Made by a program: the position numbers and the translations under genes
The notes under the pieces: generated by a model
Seen by the model: only the letters and a program-made list of their open reading frames with translations
Databases searched by the model: none
What the model was told of the DNA's origin: nothing
Part shown: piece after piece, positions 15,003 through 23,259 of the stretch
How the letters are laid out: every line of letters begins with the position of its first letter
Numbering within the stretch: position 1 is the stretch's first letter
Source: Hydrogenoanaerobacterium saccharovorans
Lineage (GTDB): Bacteria; Bacillota; Clostridia; Oscillospirales; Ruminococcaceae
Length of the DNA stretch: 42,272 nucleotides
Direction: 5' to 3'
Assembly: GCF_003814745.1 (NCBI RefSeq)
Contig: NZ_RKRD01000006.1
Span: 1-42,272 of the forward strand

Positions 15003-16502
15003 TTGAAACATACAGGCAAGCCCAATACATGGGAGCGGATGTTGGCGGTTGTATCCCCCAAAAAGGCACTGGAACGTTACTGCTACCGCACAGCCTTGGA
15101 ACGCAGTGTTTATGCCGCTGCCAACCAAGGACGCGTAAGTGAGGGTTGGACAACGCTGAACGGTACGGCAGAGACGATGAACCGAGCGGAACGCGACATC
15201 GTGCGGGCACGTGCACGAGATTTAGAGCGCAACTCGGATATGCTGCCCGCTGAGATATTGGCATTGGAACGCAACGTGGTGGGGACGGGTATTGTTTTGC
15301 AGGCAAAAATTGCAGGGGATGACAGCGGTGAAGATGAAGAACTCAACAGCCGCATTGAAGAACTGTGGAAATTGTGGTGCCGCCCCGAAAACTGCGATAT
15401 AACAGGGCGCATGAGCTTTTCTGAAATGCAGCAGATGGTGGTGCGGCGCAGATTTGTAGACGGCGGCGTCTTGATAATCAAGGTGTATGAAAATGACCAA
15501 TTGAGACTGCAAATGCTGGAGGTGGATGACCTCGACACCACATTGCAGATGGCGGGCAGCAACCGCGTTGTGGGAGGCATCGAAATCAACGCCTATGGGC
15601 GACCGCTTGCATACCACATCAAGGAGGCGGATGTGTATGGCTTTACTGCAAAATCGGTGCGGGTGGCAGCGGATAGGGTAATCTATTTGCCGATACTCAC
15701 AAGGCCAAAGCAAGTTCGTGAGTTTTCGCCTGCTGCACCCAGCCTGCCGCGCATTGATGATGTCAACGAGTTTATATCATCGGCGGTAGAAAAAGAGCGC
15801 GTTCTCTCATACCTATCGGTGTTCATCGAAAGCACGGGGTTGGGCGGCGGTTTCGGCGGGCTGGGCAGAGGGGTGCAAACAAACTCCGGCGGCGGTGGGT
15901 ATAGCTCAAACGAGCGCGTGTTGGAACAAGGCGCAATTGTAAATCTTGCACCGGGCGAAAAGGTATCTACCATCAATCCATCGGGGGTAAGCTCTACCGC
16001 GCACGATATGGTGCGGTTAACCCAGCGTTTGGCGGGCAGTTCGGCAGGCTTGTCCTACGAGGCAACCAGCCGCGATATGTCGCAGGTGAATTATTCATCT
16101 GCAAGGCAGGGGATGCTCGAAGACCAGCGCACCTACAAGCAATGGCAGCAGTACCTCATTACGCACCTTTGCGATAATGTATACCTCGAGTGGCTGGATT
16201 GGATGGTGATGAGCGGGCGGTTATCACTCAAGAACTATTTTCGCGATAAGCCAAAATATCAGCGCCACACTTGGATTGCGAGCGGGTGGGAATGGATAGA
16301 CCCTGTAAAAGAATCCAATGCCAACGCAAAAGCACTGGAAACCAACCAAAAAACGCTGCAGGAGATTTGCTCTGAAAAAGGCAAGGATTGGCGTGACGTG
16401 ATACGGCAGCGCGCCATAGAAAAGCAGTTGATTCAAGAGATGCAAACAGAGGAGGGGGAAGAGCAACCGTCGGCGAAGAAGAATACGATTTTGAATAATT
16501 GA
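15003..16502 (+). CDS. Portal protein, lambda GpB type
   Basis: This 499-residue protein would form the twelve-subunit portal ring through which DNA enters and leaves the head. It starts at TTG 15003, 3 bases after GGAGGTGAG. Family hallmarks are WTTLNGTAETMNRAERDIVR, ARARDLERNSDMLPAEILAL and, near the C-terminal half, SSAGLSYEATSRDMSQVNYS and ARQGMLEDQRTYKQWQ. The Gly-rich insert (GLGGGFGGLGRGVQTNSGGG near residues 278-297) is low-complexity. It follows gpW-like and precedes the protease-capsid gene. Confidence 0.93.
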   Translation: MKHTGKPNTWERMLAVVSPKKALERYCYRTALERSVYAAANQGRVSEGWTTLNGTAETMNRAERDIVRARARDLERNSDMLPAEILALERNVVGTGIVLQAKIAGDDSGEDEELNSRIEELWKLWCRPENCDITGRMSFSEMQQMVVRRRFVDGGVLIIKVYENDQLRLQMLEVDDLDTTLQMAGSNRVVGGIEINAYGRPLAYHIKEADVYGFTAKSVRVAADRVIYLPILTRPKQVREFSPAAPSLPRIDDVNEFISSAVEKERVLSYLSVFIESTGLGGGFGGLGRGVQTNSGGGGYSSNERVLEQGAIVNLAPGEKVSTINPSGVSSTAHDMVRLTQRLAGSSAGLSYEATSRDMSQVNYSSARQGMLEDQRTYKQWQQYLITHLCDNVYLEWLDWMVMSGRLSLKNYFRDKPKYQRHTWIASGWEWIDPVKESNANAKALETNQKTLQEICSEKGKDWRDVIRQRAIEKQLIQEMQTEEGEEQPSAKKNTILNN

Positions 16503-16515
16503 GGAGTTGAACAAT

Positions 16516-18462
16516 ATGAGCACGTACAAAGACAGATTGAAACCGCTGAATCGATGCATCGGGCTGCAATGCCGCGCGGTGGAGGGGCAAACCTACAGCA
16601 GAGAAATCTCGTTTTCAAGCGAAGAACCGTACCGCAGGTGGTTCGGCAACGAGATTTTGCAGCACACCACCGAAAGCGTGGATTTATCAAGATTTGGGGA
16701 TGTTGCCACGGTACTTTTTTCGCACGGACGCGACCCCGTTGTGGGGCGTATGCCCATTGCGAAACCCGAAAAGGTTTGGCTGGATGAGGCGGAGCACAAA
16801 TGCAGGGCAATCATCACGTTTGATGAAGATGACGAAACATCCATGAAATTGCTGAACAAACTGGATAAAGGCATGCTCTCGGGTGTTTCGGTGGGGTACA
16901 ACGTAGATGCTTGGATGTCGTTGGATGCAGGAGCAACCAGCCCCGATGGGCGTTTTGTTGGGCCCGCTGAAATCGCAGTGAAATGGACTCCGTATGAAAT
17001 CAGCCTGGAACCAACCCCCGCAGATGCAACTGTGGGATTTGGCAAAAGTATAGAAAATGATAACACAAACACAGAGGAGGAAAAAGGAATGAGTATACCA
17101 AACAGTACACAAGAACCAGCAGCAACAGCGAAAACACCAGTAGCAACAACCTCGACGCCATCGGGTGAGGCAGCAAGAACCATGGAACAGGTGCTGCAAG
17201 AAGAAAGAACGCGCTGCGCACAGATTACCGACCTTTGCCGCAGTGTAGGGCTTGACCCCACCGAGTATATGGAAAACGGCAGCACCCTTGACGAAGTGCG
17301 CGCCGTGGTGTGCGATACCTTTATAAAAGGCAGAAACCCCGTTGCCGCAGGCATGGGCGGAGATGTCACCGTGACTGCCGATGAGATGGACAAAGTTCGC
17401 GCTGCTGCTACCGACGGATTGCTGATGCGCGGCGGTATTGCGGTAAACAAACCCGCAGCGGGTGCGGAATCTTTCCGCGGAATGAGCCTGCGTGATATTG
17501 CGGTAGAAACATTGATACGCAGCGGCGTCGCCGATGCAAACCGCATGAGCCGCGATGATATTTTTAAACGAGTTATGACGCCCGACAGCGCTTTTGGCGC
17601 CATTGCCGCAAATGTTGCCCGTAACTCTGCAAGCACCGCTTATGAGGATGCGCCTGTTACATATCCGATTTGGACTTGCAAAGGCACCTTTACCGATTTT
17701 CGCCCTACCGACATTTGGCAGATTTCCGCAGCGGAAGAACCAGAACTGGTGCCGCAAAACGGTGAGCTGAAACACGGGCAGATGGGCGACCAAAAGATGG
17801 CAACACGTCAAGGTGTGACCTACGGCAAAATCTTTACAATGACAAGGCAAACGTTCATCAATGATGATATTTCGCTGATTACAAGAATGCCCGCAGCATA
17901 CACCATTGCGGCGCGCCGCCTCATTAACCGCCTTGTTTACAAGATACTGAAAGATAACCCAATTATGCCAGACGGCGCAGAGCTGTTCTCATCAAAACAC
18001 GGCAACCTCGGCACCGCAGCGGCACCTGGTAAAGGCTCTTACTCCGAGGCACGCAGGCTGATGCGTAAACAGACGGACATAAGCGGCAAACAGGTGCTCA
18101 ATATTTCACCTGCATTTGTATTATCTTCGTCACTGGATGAAACCGAAAACGAGATTTTGCTCGCATCGCTTGCAGACCCCAGCTCGAACAACGCAGGTGT
18201 GGTGAACCCGTTCCGCAATAAAATGCAGCTTGTGGTGGATGCCGAACTGGATGTGGACAGCGGAGCACAGCCGTACTATTTCGCGGGTGCGCCCGGCAGC
18301 AACGACACCATCGAAGTTGCCACCCTCAACGGTGTGGATGCGCCGATGATTGAAACTCGAATGGCATTCAACACCCTTGGCATGGAGTTCCGCATCTTCG
18401 AGGATTTGGCAGTCACCCTGCTTGATTACAAGGCATTGGTAAAGAACCCGGGTAACGCATAA
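16516..18462 (+). CDS. Prohead protease-major capsid protein fusion
   Basis: The 648-residue protein joins a maturation protease and the major capsid protein in one frame. The protease part (about residues 1-185) has HK97-type catalytic candidates: His70 in FSHGRDPVVGR and Ser125 in LSGVSVGYN. A linker follows, then scaffold-like sequence and the capsid fold, with TPDSAFGAIAANVARNSAST, YGKIFTMTRQTFINDD and AELFSSKHGNLG. ATG 16516 is chosen because GAGGAG lies 9 bases upstream; a TTG at 16507 touches it. Such fusions are known in some phages. A strong internal start at 17089 suggests capsid is also made alone. Confidence 0.9.
   Translation: MSTYKDRLKPLNRCIGLQCRAVEGQTYSREISFSSEEPYRRWFGNEILQHTTESVDLSRFGDVATVLFSHGRDPVVGRMPIAKPEKVWLDEAEHKCRAIITFDEDDETSMKLLNKLDKGMLSGVSVGYNVDAWMSLDAGATSPDGRFVGPAEIAVKWTPYEISLEPTPADATVGFGKSIENDNTNTEEEKGMSIPNSTQEPAATAKTPVATTSTPSGEAARTMEQVLQEERTRCAQITDLCRSVGLDPTEYMENGSTLDEVRAVVCDTFIKGRNPVAAGMGGDVTVTADEMDKVRAAATDGLLMRGGIAVNKPAAGAESFRGMSLRDIAVETLIRSGVADANRMSRDDIFKRVMTPDSAFGAIAANVARNSASTAYEDAPVTYPIWTCKGTFTDFRPTDIWQISAAEEPELVPQNGELKHGQMGDQKMATRQGVTYGKIFTMTRQTFINDDISLITRMPAAYTIAARRLINRLVYKILKDNPIMPDGAELFSSKHGNLGTAAAPGKGSYSEARRLMRKQTDISGKQVLNISPAFVLSSSLDETENEILLASLADPSSNNAGVVNPFRNKMQLVVDAELDVDSGAQPYYFAGAPGSNDTIEVATLNGVDAPMIETRMAFNTLGMEFRIFEDLAVTLLDYKALVKNPGNA
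17074..17091 (+). promoter_or_regulatory. Internal ribosome site and ATG inside the fusion gene
   Basis: GAGGAGG at 17074-17080, 8 bases, then in-frame ATG 17089. It falls at the end of the protease part, before the scaffold and capsid segment. Translation from here would give a 457-residue protein of scaffold plus capsid, without protease. Confidence 0.7.
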
Positions 18463-18489
18463 ATAAACAAAACGAAGGAGGAAAAACAG

Positions 18490-18837
18490 ATGGCAACTTT
18501 TATACAAGAGGCAAAATCCATTAACTACAAAAATACCAGCCCCACCGATGCAATCAAGTACGGTGAGGTGGTAGCACTGAAAGATATGATTGGCGTTGCA
18601 GCCATCGACATTGCCCCCGGTGCGGTTGGGGTATTAACCGTTTCGGGCGCGTTTGAAATGGACGCAGAAACAACCGCGGCATTTGCCGTGGGGCAAAAGG
18701 TGTACTGGGACAGCACAGCAAAAACAATCACCGCAAGTGCCACAGGTGCAGAATCCGCGGCAAACATTGTTGCAGGGTATGCGATTGAGGAAAAAGCGGT
18801 GAGTGCTGCAAAGGCTCTCGTAAAGATTGGGGGATAA
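18490..18837 (+). CDS. Capsid decoration protein (DUF2190)
   Basis: The 115-residue beta-rich protein matches the DUF2190 pattern: SINYKNTSPTDAIKYGEVVA, then GVLTVSGAFEMDAETTAAFAVG and KVYWDSTAKTITA. Such proteins are cement proteins on the outer head surface, next to the capsid gene. The start has GGAGG at 18477-18481. Confidence 0.85.
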   Translation: MATFIQEAKSINYKNTSPTDAIKYGEVVALKDMIGVAAIDIAPGAVGVLTVSGAFEMDAETTAAFAVGQKVYWDSTAKTITASATGAESAANIVAGYAIEEKAVSAAKALVKIGG

Positions 18838-18841
18838 GCCA

Positions 18842-19123
18842 ATGATTAAGCTTTTTAAGCCGTTGTTGTACGGCGGAATCATTGTTGAAGCGGGGAAAAC
18901 AATCTGCCTCGATGCTGCATTTGAAAAACGGATTGCAGAGAACGGGAATGGTGAAATTGTGAGTGTACCGCCGTTTGCTGATGAGATGGAAAACGGTTTT
19001 GAGGGTGAAATGTACGGCGAAAGGGAAGAACCCCCCACCGATGACAGCGGTATTCAGGCAGAACCGCCCGTAGATGAGGGGATGCAAACGACCTTTGGGC
19101 GCGGTTTGCCAACGGGTAGATGA
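18842..19123 (+). CDS. Small head-region protein
   Basis: This 93-residue protein starts at ATG 18842, 4 bases after the decoration gene. It begins IKLFKPLLYGGIIVEAGKTI, a beta structure, and ends in a long acidic, Pro-rich tail (residues 55-85) that looks disordered. I do not recognise it; its place between decoration and connector genes fits a head-completion protein. Confidence 0.6.
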   Translation: MIKLFKPLLYGGIIVEAGKTICLDAAFEKRIAENGNGEIVSVPPFADEMENGFEGEMYGEREEPPTDDSGIQAEPPVDEGMQTTFGRGLPTGR

Positions 19124-19124
19124 T

Positions 19125-19442
19125 ATGGCACTGAGCGAGCAAATACAAAATGACCTCGGTATTTTCTTTAACGATGCTGATTTTGGCACGTGGCACACTG
19201 TTGCGGGGCGCAGGCTGCTGGTAATTGTGGACACTGAGCAGGCAAAACAGGACGGATTAAAGGATTTAAACGGCAATTACAACGGCGATATCACCGTTTT
19301 TGCAAAACAAGCCGATTTACAGGGGCTGCGTTTAGAGCCGGAACAAGCCATCATTTTTGACAATGCTCAATATGTCATCGCCAATGTTAACCCAATCGAT
19401 GGCATTGTTGAGCTGAATTTACAACAAGTGAGGTCGCGATGA
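19125..19442 (+). CDS. Head-tail connector (gpFII-like)
   Basis: The 105-residue protein begins at ATG 19125, 1 base after the previous stop. The body (FGTWHTVAGRRLLVIVDTE, then YNGDITVFAKQADLQGLR and IIFDNAQYVIANVNPIDGIV) reads like a beta barrel of the FII head-tail joining family. The sequence order, after the decoration protein and before the tail completion genes, fits this. Confidence 0.7.
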   Translation: MALSEQIQNDLGIFFNDADFGTWHTVAGRRLLVIVDTEQAKQDGLKDLNGNYNGDITVFAKQADLQGLRLEPEQAIIFDNAQYVIANVNPIDGIVELNLQQVRSR

Positions 19443-20173
19443 TGGGAGATAAAAGACCAAACCAAATCTTGTATGCTGATACTAAAAAACTACAGGAAAT
19501 GTCAAAGCTGCTGGAAAAGTTCCCGCAGGTGGGTGAACTTGCAGTAACTGATGTAATGCGTGATGCGCGTGATTATGTAGTGCGTACCATACCCCGTATA
19601 GTGCCAAACGAGTTTGCAATAGACAGAAAGGCGATGCGCAGCGCTTTAGGGCGCAGACGGGTGCGCAGTATATCAAATGGGGCAGATCGTACCATTAGCA
19701 TAGAAGTAGTGGGTAACAGGTTAAAGGCTACAAGGTTCACTCACACGCCCACTGCCCCGCCAAGTATCGGTAACAGCTACAAAACAGCAGTGACCATTTA
19801 CAACAACCGAGGTAGTAAAGTCTTAAAAAAAATACCTGGTGCTGACGGTAAGAAAAAATCGGTATTTATTGCAAAAACAGGTGCAAAAAACAGCGATAAG
19901 GTGCCATTTATCTTTTTTGTGCGTACCGGTGAGTACTACGGTAAAAAACCAAAAAGACGCAAGGTTAATTTCGGCGGCGGTAAAGTGAGTTTTATGACGT
20001 CAAAGGGTTATGAAAAAATACGCCCGATTAGCACAATCGGCATCCCTCAGATGGTTACCAGCAATGCGGTGGCAAAACCATTAATGGATGGACTTGCGGC
20101 AATGGTGGACAAAACCATTACCAAAAACTTAGATCGCTCATTGCAGGAAATGTGCAATAAGCTGAACAGGTAG
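19439..20173 (+). CDS. Minor tail / neck protein (gpZ-like)
   Basis: The 244-residue protein starts at ATG 19439 (or 19442), overlapping the connector gene, with AGTGAGGT upstream. It is strongly basic (pI clearly high), for example GKKPKRRKVNFGGGKV, and has FVRTGEYYG and a helical C-terminal part. Basic proteins at this position in lambda-like clusters connect the neck to the tail (gpZ). The fold is assigned by position. Confidence 0.6.
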   Translation: MMGDKRPNQILYADTKKLQEMSKLLEKFPQVGELAVTDVMRDARDYVVRTIPRIVPNEFAIDRKAMRSALGRRRVRSISNGADRTISIEVVGNRLKATRFTHTPTAPPSIGNSYKTAVTIYNNRGSKVLKKIPGADGKKKSVFIAKTGAKNSDKVPFIFFVRTGEYYGKKPKRRKVNFGGGKVSFMTSKGYEKIRPISTIGIPQMVTSNAVAKPLMDGLAAMVDKTITKNLDRSLQEMCNKLNR

Positions 20174-20177
20174 GTGA

Positions 20178-20714
20178 TTGCTTACGAATATGACAGTAAC
20201 TGCTTTGAATGAGTTAAAAGCTTATTTTGAACGAAACGTACTTGACGGGGTGCTGTTGCAAAAGCCGAATGACAACAACATCCTCGATTATACCCTTGTG
20301 CAGCCTGCGGTACATATGGGTTGGATTCCTCCGAACGGGGTACTTTCCCCCGAAAATGTTGTAACAATTCCCTGCCTTGTGGTGGGATTGGATGAAAAAG
20401 AATCATCGAGCGATGATACCACACTGAACTTGCGCATTACGGTGGCGATTTATGACGCGGGGCTGCATAAACAAAGCGGTGAAGCAATGGAGTATGCATC
20501 GAACTTTGAAGGGTACATTACTTTGCTGAACCTCATGGATAAGCTTGAAGCGCAGGTACTCAAAGACCGTGTATTTGCGGGAAAGTACGAGCTGGCATCG
20601 CCCATTAAGTCGAAGCTGTACGACGAACAGCCGTATCCGTACTGGTACGGTCAGCTTAAATTTACGGTTACGCGCGAGGCGTACCCCGTTACCCGATATG
20701 AAGATTATTTATAG
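20178..20714 (+). CDS. Tail terminator-like protein
   Basis: The product has 178 residues. The start may be TTG 20178 or ATG 20190 after AGGTGAT. It contains TIPCLVVGLDEKESSSDDTT, then LRITVAIYDAG and LMDKLEAQVL, a pattern like gp37/gpU-type proteins that cap the tail tube. It lies directly before the sheath gene, the usual position for a tail terminator in contractile phages. Confidence 0.65.
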   Translation: MLTNMTVTALNELKAYFERNVLDGVLLQKPNDNNILDYTLVQPAVHMGWIPPNGVLSPENVVTIPCLVVGLDEKESSSDDTTLNLRITVAIYDAGLHKQSGEAMEYASNFEGYITLLNLMDKLEAQVLKDRVFAGKYELASPIKSKLYDEQPYPYWYGQLKFTVTREAYPVTRYEDYL

Positions 20715-20729
20715 AAAGGTCGTGACAAT

Positions 20730-22154
20730 TTGAGCGAATACAAACACGGTGCATTTGCATCGATTGAAAAAACGCAGGACTATATTGCCCCTGCAGGCGT
20801 AGGCACGTTGCCTGTTTACATAGGGCGCGCGCCTGTGCACCAGTTGGAAGATGCCTCGGCGAGCATCGGTGTACCGCTGCTAATTAACAGCTATAACGAT
20901 GCGCTTGCAAAACTGGGCTACAGCGAAAAATGGCACAGCTATGAGCTGAGCGAGGCGGTGTATGCACACTTCAAAACCTCGTTGGGCGCAATCGGCCCGA
21001 TCGTGGTCATTAATGTGCTCAACCCTGCTGAACACAAGGCAACCACGCAAAAAGTGCAGGAAATCACCTTTGCAAAAGGGCGCTGTGAGCTGCAATCCGC
21101 CGATGTAATCTTAAATACTGTGGAGATTGAAGGCAAGGTACGCGGGACGGATTTTACAGCGGAATACACCCCCGATGGTTCACGTATCATCCTCAAAGAT
21201 TTGAAAGGGACACTTGCAGCAGAACAGCTGAAATACTGGGAGACCAACCCCACCGATGTGATGGAGGATGACATCACGCAAGCGCTCAACACAGCTTTGC
21301 CGTTGGTGTACCAGATGTTTAACAAGATACCGACTCTGCTTTGCGCACCGAATTGGAGCCATCTGCAAACTGTTGCAGGGGCAATGCTCAGCGCAGCACA
21401 TAAAATAAACGGGCACTGGTATGCGTATTGCAATTTGGATATGCCCTCGGATGCATCGGTGAATACCATTGAAACAGCAGTCGCCAAGAAAGAAGAATGT
21501 GCCGTGGGGGCAGGGGCGTCTCTTTACTGGCCGATGGCGCGCAAGGGCGACAGGGTGTTCCATCTTTCTACGCTTGCAACTATGCTGATGCAATACACCG
21601 ATTACAGCAACGACAACCTGCCGTATGAAAGCCCCAGCAATAAACCAATCGACATTGCGGGCTTGTGTTTACAGGACGGCACCGCCATCCAATACGACCA
21701 ACTGCAAGCGAATGTTTTGAATGCCGCGGGGATTGGCACAGCGATTTGCTGGGGCGGTAAATGGGTGCTGTGGGGCAGCCAAACAAGCCTGTACAAACAT
21801 GGCACAGATATCGACCCGAAAGACCGTTTTGACTGTTCGGTGCGAATGCTTTATTACATTGCCAACCGCTTTCAATCAAAATACGGCAATGAAGTGGATA
21901 AACCCATGAAACGCAGCAGGGTGGAAACCATCTGCAACGACTTTCAGGCGGAACTGGACGGGCTGTGCGACGTGGGCGCGGTATTGTTGGGCAACATTCG
22001 CTTTGAAGAAACCAGCAACCCTGTAAGCGATATGGTGAGCGGCAACTTTGTGTTTGATTTAGAAACCACCACAACCCCGCCTGCGAAGAGCATCACAGTT
22101 AAAATTCAATATACGGCAAAAGGTGTTTCGGTACTGTTTGGGGGTGATGAGTAG
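20730..22154 (+). CDS. Tail sheath protein
   Basis: The 474-residue protein begins at TTG 20730 after AAAGGTCG. It is a standard contractile sheath: an N-terminal segment with GTLPVYIGRAPVHQL, LSEAVYAHFKTSLGAIGPIV, a middle domain with PTLLCAPNWSH and the C-terminal region RSRVETICNDFQAELDGLCD. It polymerises around the tube and contracts during infection. Its presence defines the phage as a myovirus. Tube, chaperone and baseplate genes follow. Confidence 0.95.
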   Translation: MSEYKHGAFASIEKTQDYIAPAGVGTLPVYIGRAPVHQLEDASASIGVPLLINSYNDALAKLGYSEKWHSYELSEAVYAHFKTSLGAIGPIVVINVLNPAEHKATTQKVQEITFAKGRCELQSADVILNTVEIEGKVRGTDFTAEYTPDGSRIILKDLKGTLAAEQLKYWETNPTDVMEDDITQALNTALPLVYQMFNKIPTLLCAPNWSHLQTVAGAMLSAAHKINGHWYAYCNLDMPSDASVNTIETAVAKKEECAVGAGASLYWPMARKGDRVFHLSTLATMLMQYTDYSNDNLPYESPSNKPIDIAGLCLQDGTAIQYDQLQANVLNAAGIGTAICWGGKWVLWGSQTSLYKHGTDIDPKDRFDCSVRMLYYIANRFQSKYGNEVDKPMKRSRVETICNDFQAELDGLCDVGAVLLGNIRFEETSNPVSDMVSGNFVFDLETTTTPPAKSITVKIQYTAKGVSVLFGGDE

Positions 22155-22672
22155 TGGCGAAAAAGATTATCAGCGGTTCTACCGGGGCAATGACGGTATT
22201 TGCAAACGGGCGTGAGCTCAACGATGTAACGAGCGTAACGTTGCCGGATGTGGAAATGCCGACAACCGAAATTAAGGGTGCAGGAATTATGGGCACACTC
22301 AATATTCCGCAGACGGGGCAGGTAAACGCAATGACTGTGGAGATTACACTGCGCCGCACGGGTAAAGATAAAGCGTATTTAATGGCGCAGGGCAAGGTGG
22401 ATATCGAAGTGCGCATGGCTACCGACGTGCGTGCATCCGACGGCTCGATGTACGTTGAGGGTACCAAGATTTTTGCCACAGGTTACGCCACCAAGATTGG
22501 CAACGGCAAAGCGGAGCCGGGCTCAACACGCGACGAAAGCGTGAGCTATTCGGTCACCCGCTACCGTGAAATCATCGACGGCGAAGAAACTATGTTGATT
22601 GACCAGGAATCGAAAGTATTCAAGGTCGGCGGTAAAGACCGTATGCGAGAAGTAAGGTCAATTCTATACTAA
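22154..22672 (+). CDS. Tail tube protein
   Basis: This 172-residue protein starts at GTG 22154, sharing a base with the sheath stop. It is the FII-type major tube subunit: TVFANGRELNDVTSVTLPDV, MPTTEIKGAGIMGTLNIP, then MTVEITLRRTG and a C-terminal VSYSVTRYREIIDGEE. It forms the inner tube through which DNA passes. The order sheath-tube-chaperone-tape measure is the P2 order. Confidence 0.93.
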   Translation: MAKKIISGSTGAMTVFANGRELNDVTSVTLPDVEMPTTEIKGAGIMGTLNIPQTGQVNAMTVEITLRRTGKDKAYLMAQGKVDIEVRMATDVRASDGSMYVEGTKIFATGYATKIGNGKAEPGSTRDESVSYSVTRYREIIDGEETMLIDQESKVFKVGGKDRMREVRSILY

Positions 22673-22696
22673 CAACATAAAACGGAGGTATATGCA

Positions 22697-23113
22697 ATGT
22701 TTGGAAACAGAACAAAAAACGAAGAATTCGATTTGGACGAGCCAATCGAAGTTGCAGAAGTTCGGGAAGAACCGCAGGAGCAGGAAAACATACTGGCACT
22801 GAAAAAGCCGTTAAAGGTAAACGGCGAAGAGCTGAAAGAGCTGCCTTTTGATTTTGAAGAACTGACGGCAAAAGATTTGCACAAAATCAGCAAGGACTTA
22901 AAAAACAGGGGCATTCCCGTGACGGTGCTTGCGTTGGATTATGAGTACCAGCTTTCCACATTTGCCGAGGCAGTCAAAAAGGTAAACAGAGATGTCACTA
23001 TGAACGACATTCTGCGCCTATCCGCCCACGACGCAATGAAAGCGACGGGACTTGCGCGAAGTTTTTTACTCGCTGCGGATCCCGCCTCGGCGGAGCTGGG
23101 ATCTGGCGAGTAG
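22697..23113 (+). CDS. Tail assembly chaperone, short form
   Basis: The 138-residue protein, with GGAGGT at 22684-22689, has a disordered acidic N terminus and a helical core (LPFDFEELTAKDLHKISKDL). It sits between tube and tape measure, where lambda gpG and P2 gpE stand. Near its end is the slippery heptamer TTTTTTA (23062-23068), read T TTT TTA in frame, so a fraction of ribosomes would shift -1 and extend into the 23069-23259 frame. Confidence 0.85.
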   Translation: MFGNRTKNEEFDLDEPIEVAEVREEPQEQENILALKKPLKVNGEELKELPFDFEELTAKDLHKISKDLKNRGIPVTVLALDYEYQLSTFAEAVKKVNRDVTMNDILRLSAHDAMKATGLARSFLLAADPASAELGSGE

Positions 23114-23259
23114 TAACAGAAATTACGATGATGACATCCACCTCCGCCACCGATGCACTATCTTTACCAATTTCCGATCTAATCGATTTTTATGAAACAA
23201 TTGCTTTGGTGGTGGAGGATGTCAAAAAGCTACGTGAGGATGGGGGTGAGGAACGTTGA
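22697..23259 (+). CDS. Tail assembly chaperone, -1 frameshift form
   Basis: Shifting -1 at 23062-23068 replaces the last 15 residues with 63 others, including LPISDLIDFYETIALVVEDV, and ends at TGA 23257-23259. This second frame has no suitable start of its own and lies where phages with G/GT or E/E' chaperones keep the extension. A hairpin follows the slippery site after an 8-base spacer: GATCCC at 23078-23083 pairs with GGGATC at 23098-23103. The extended form would bridge the tape measure and tube subunits. The shift is inferred, not measured. Confidence 0.75.

Noticed and set aside
16593..17850. Long minus-strand frames (347 and 387 residues) opposite the capsid gene
   Set aside because: They are shadows of the plus-strand gene: no ribosome site, low-complexity Ser/Cys/His-rich products, and no family I recognise.
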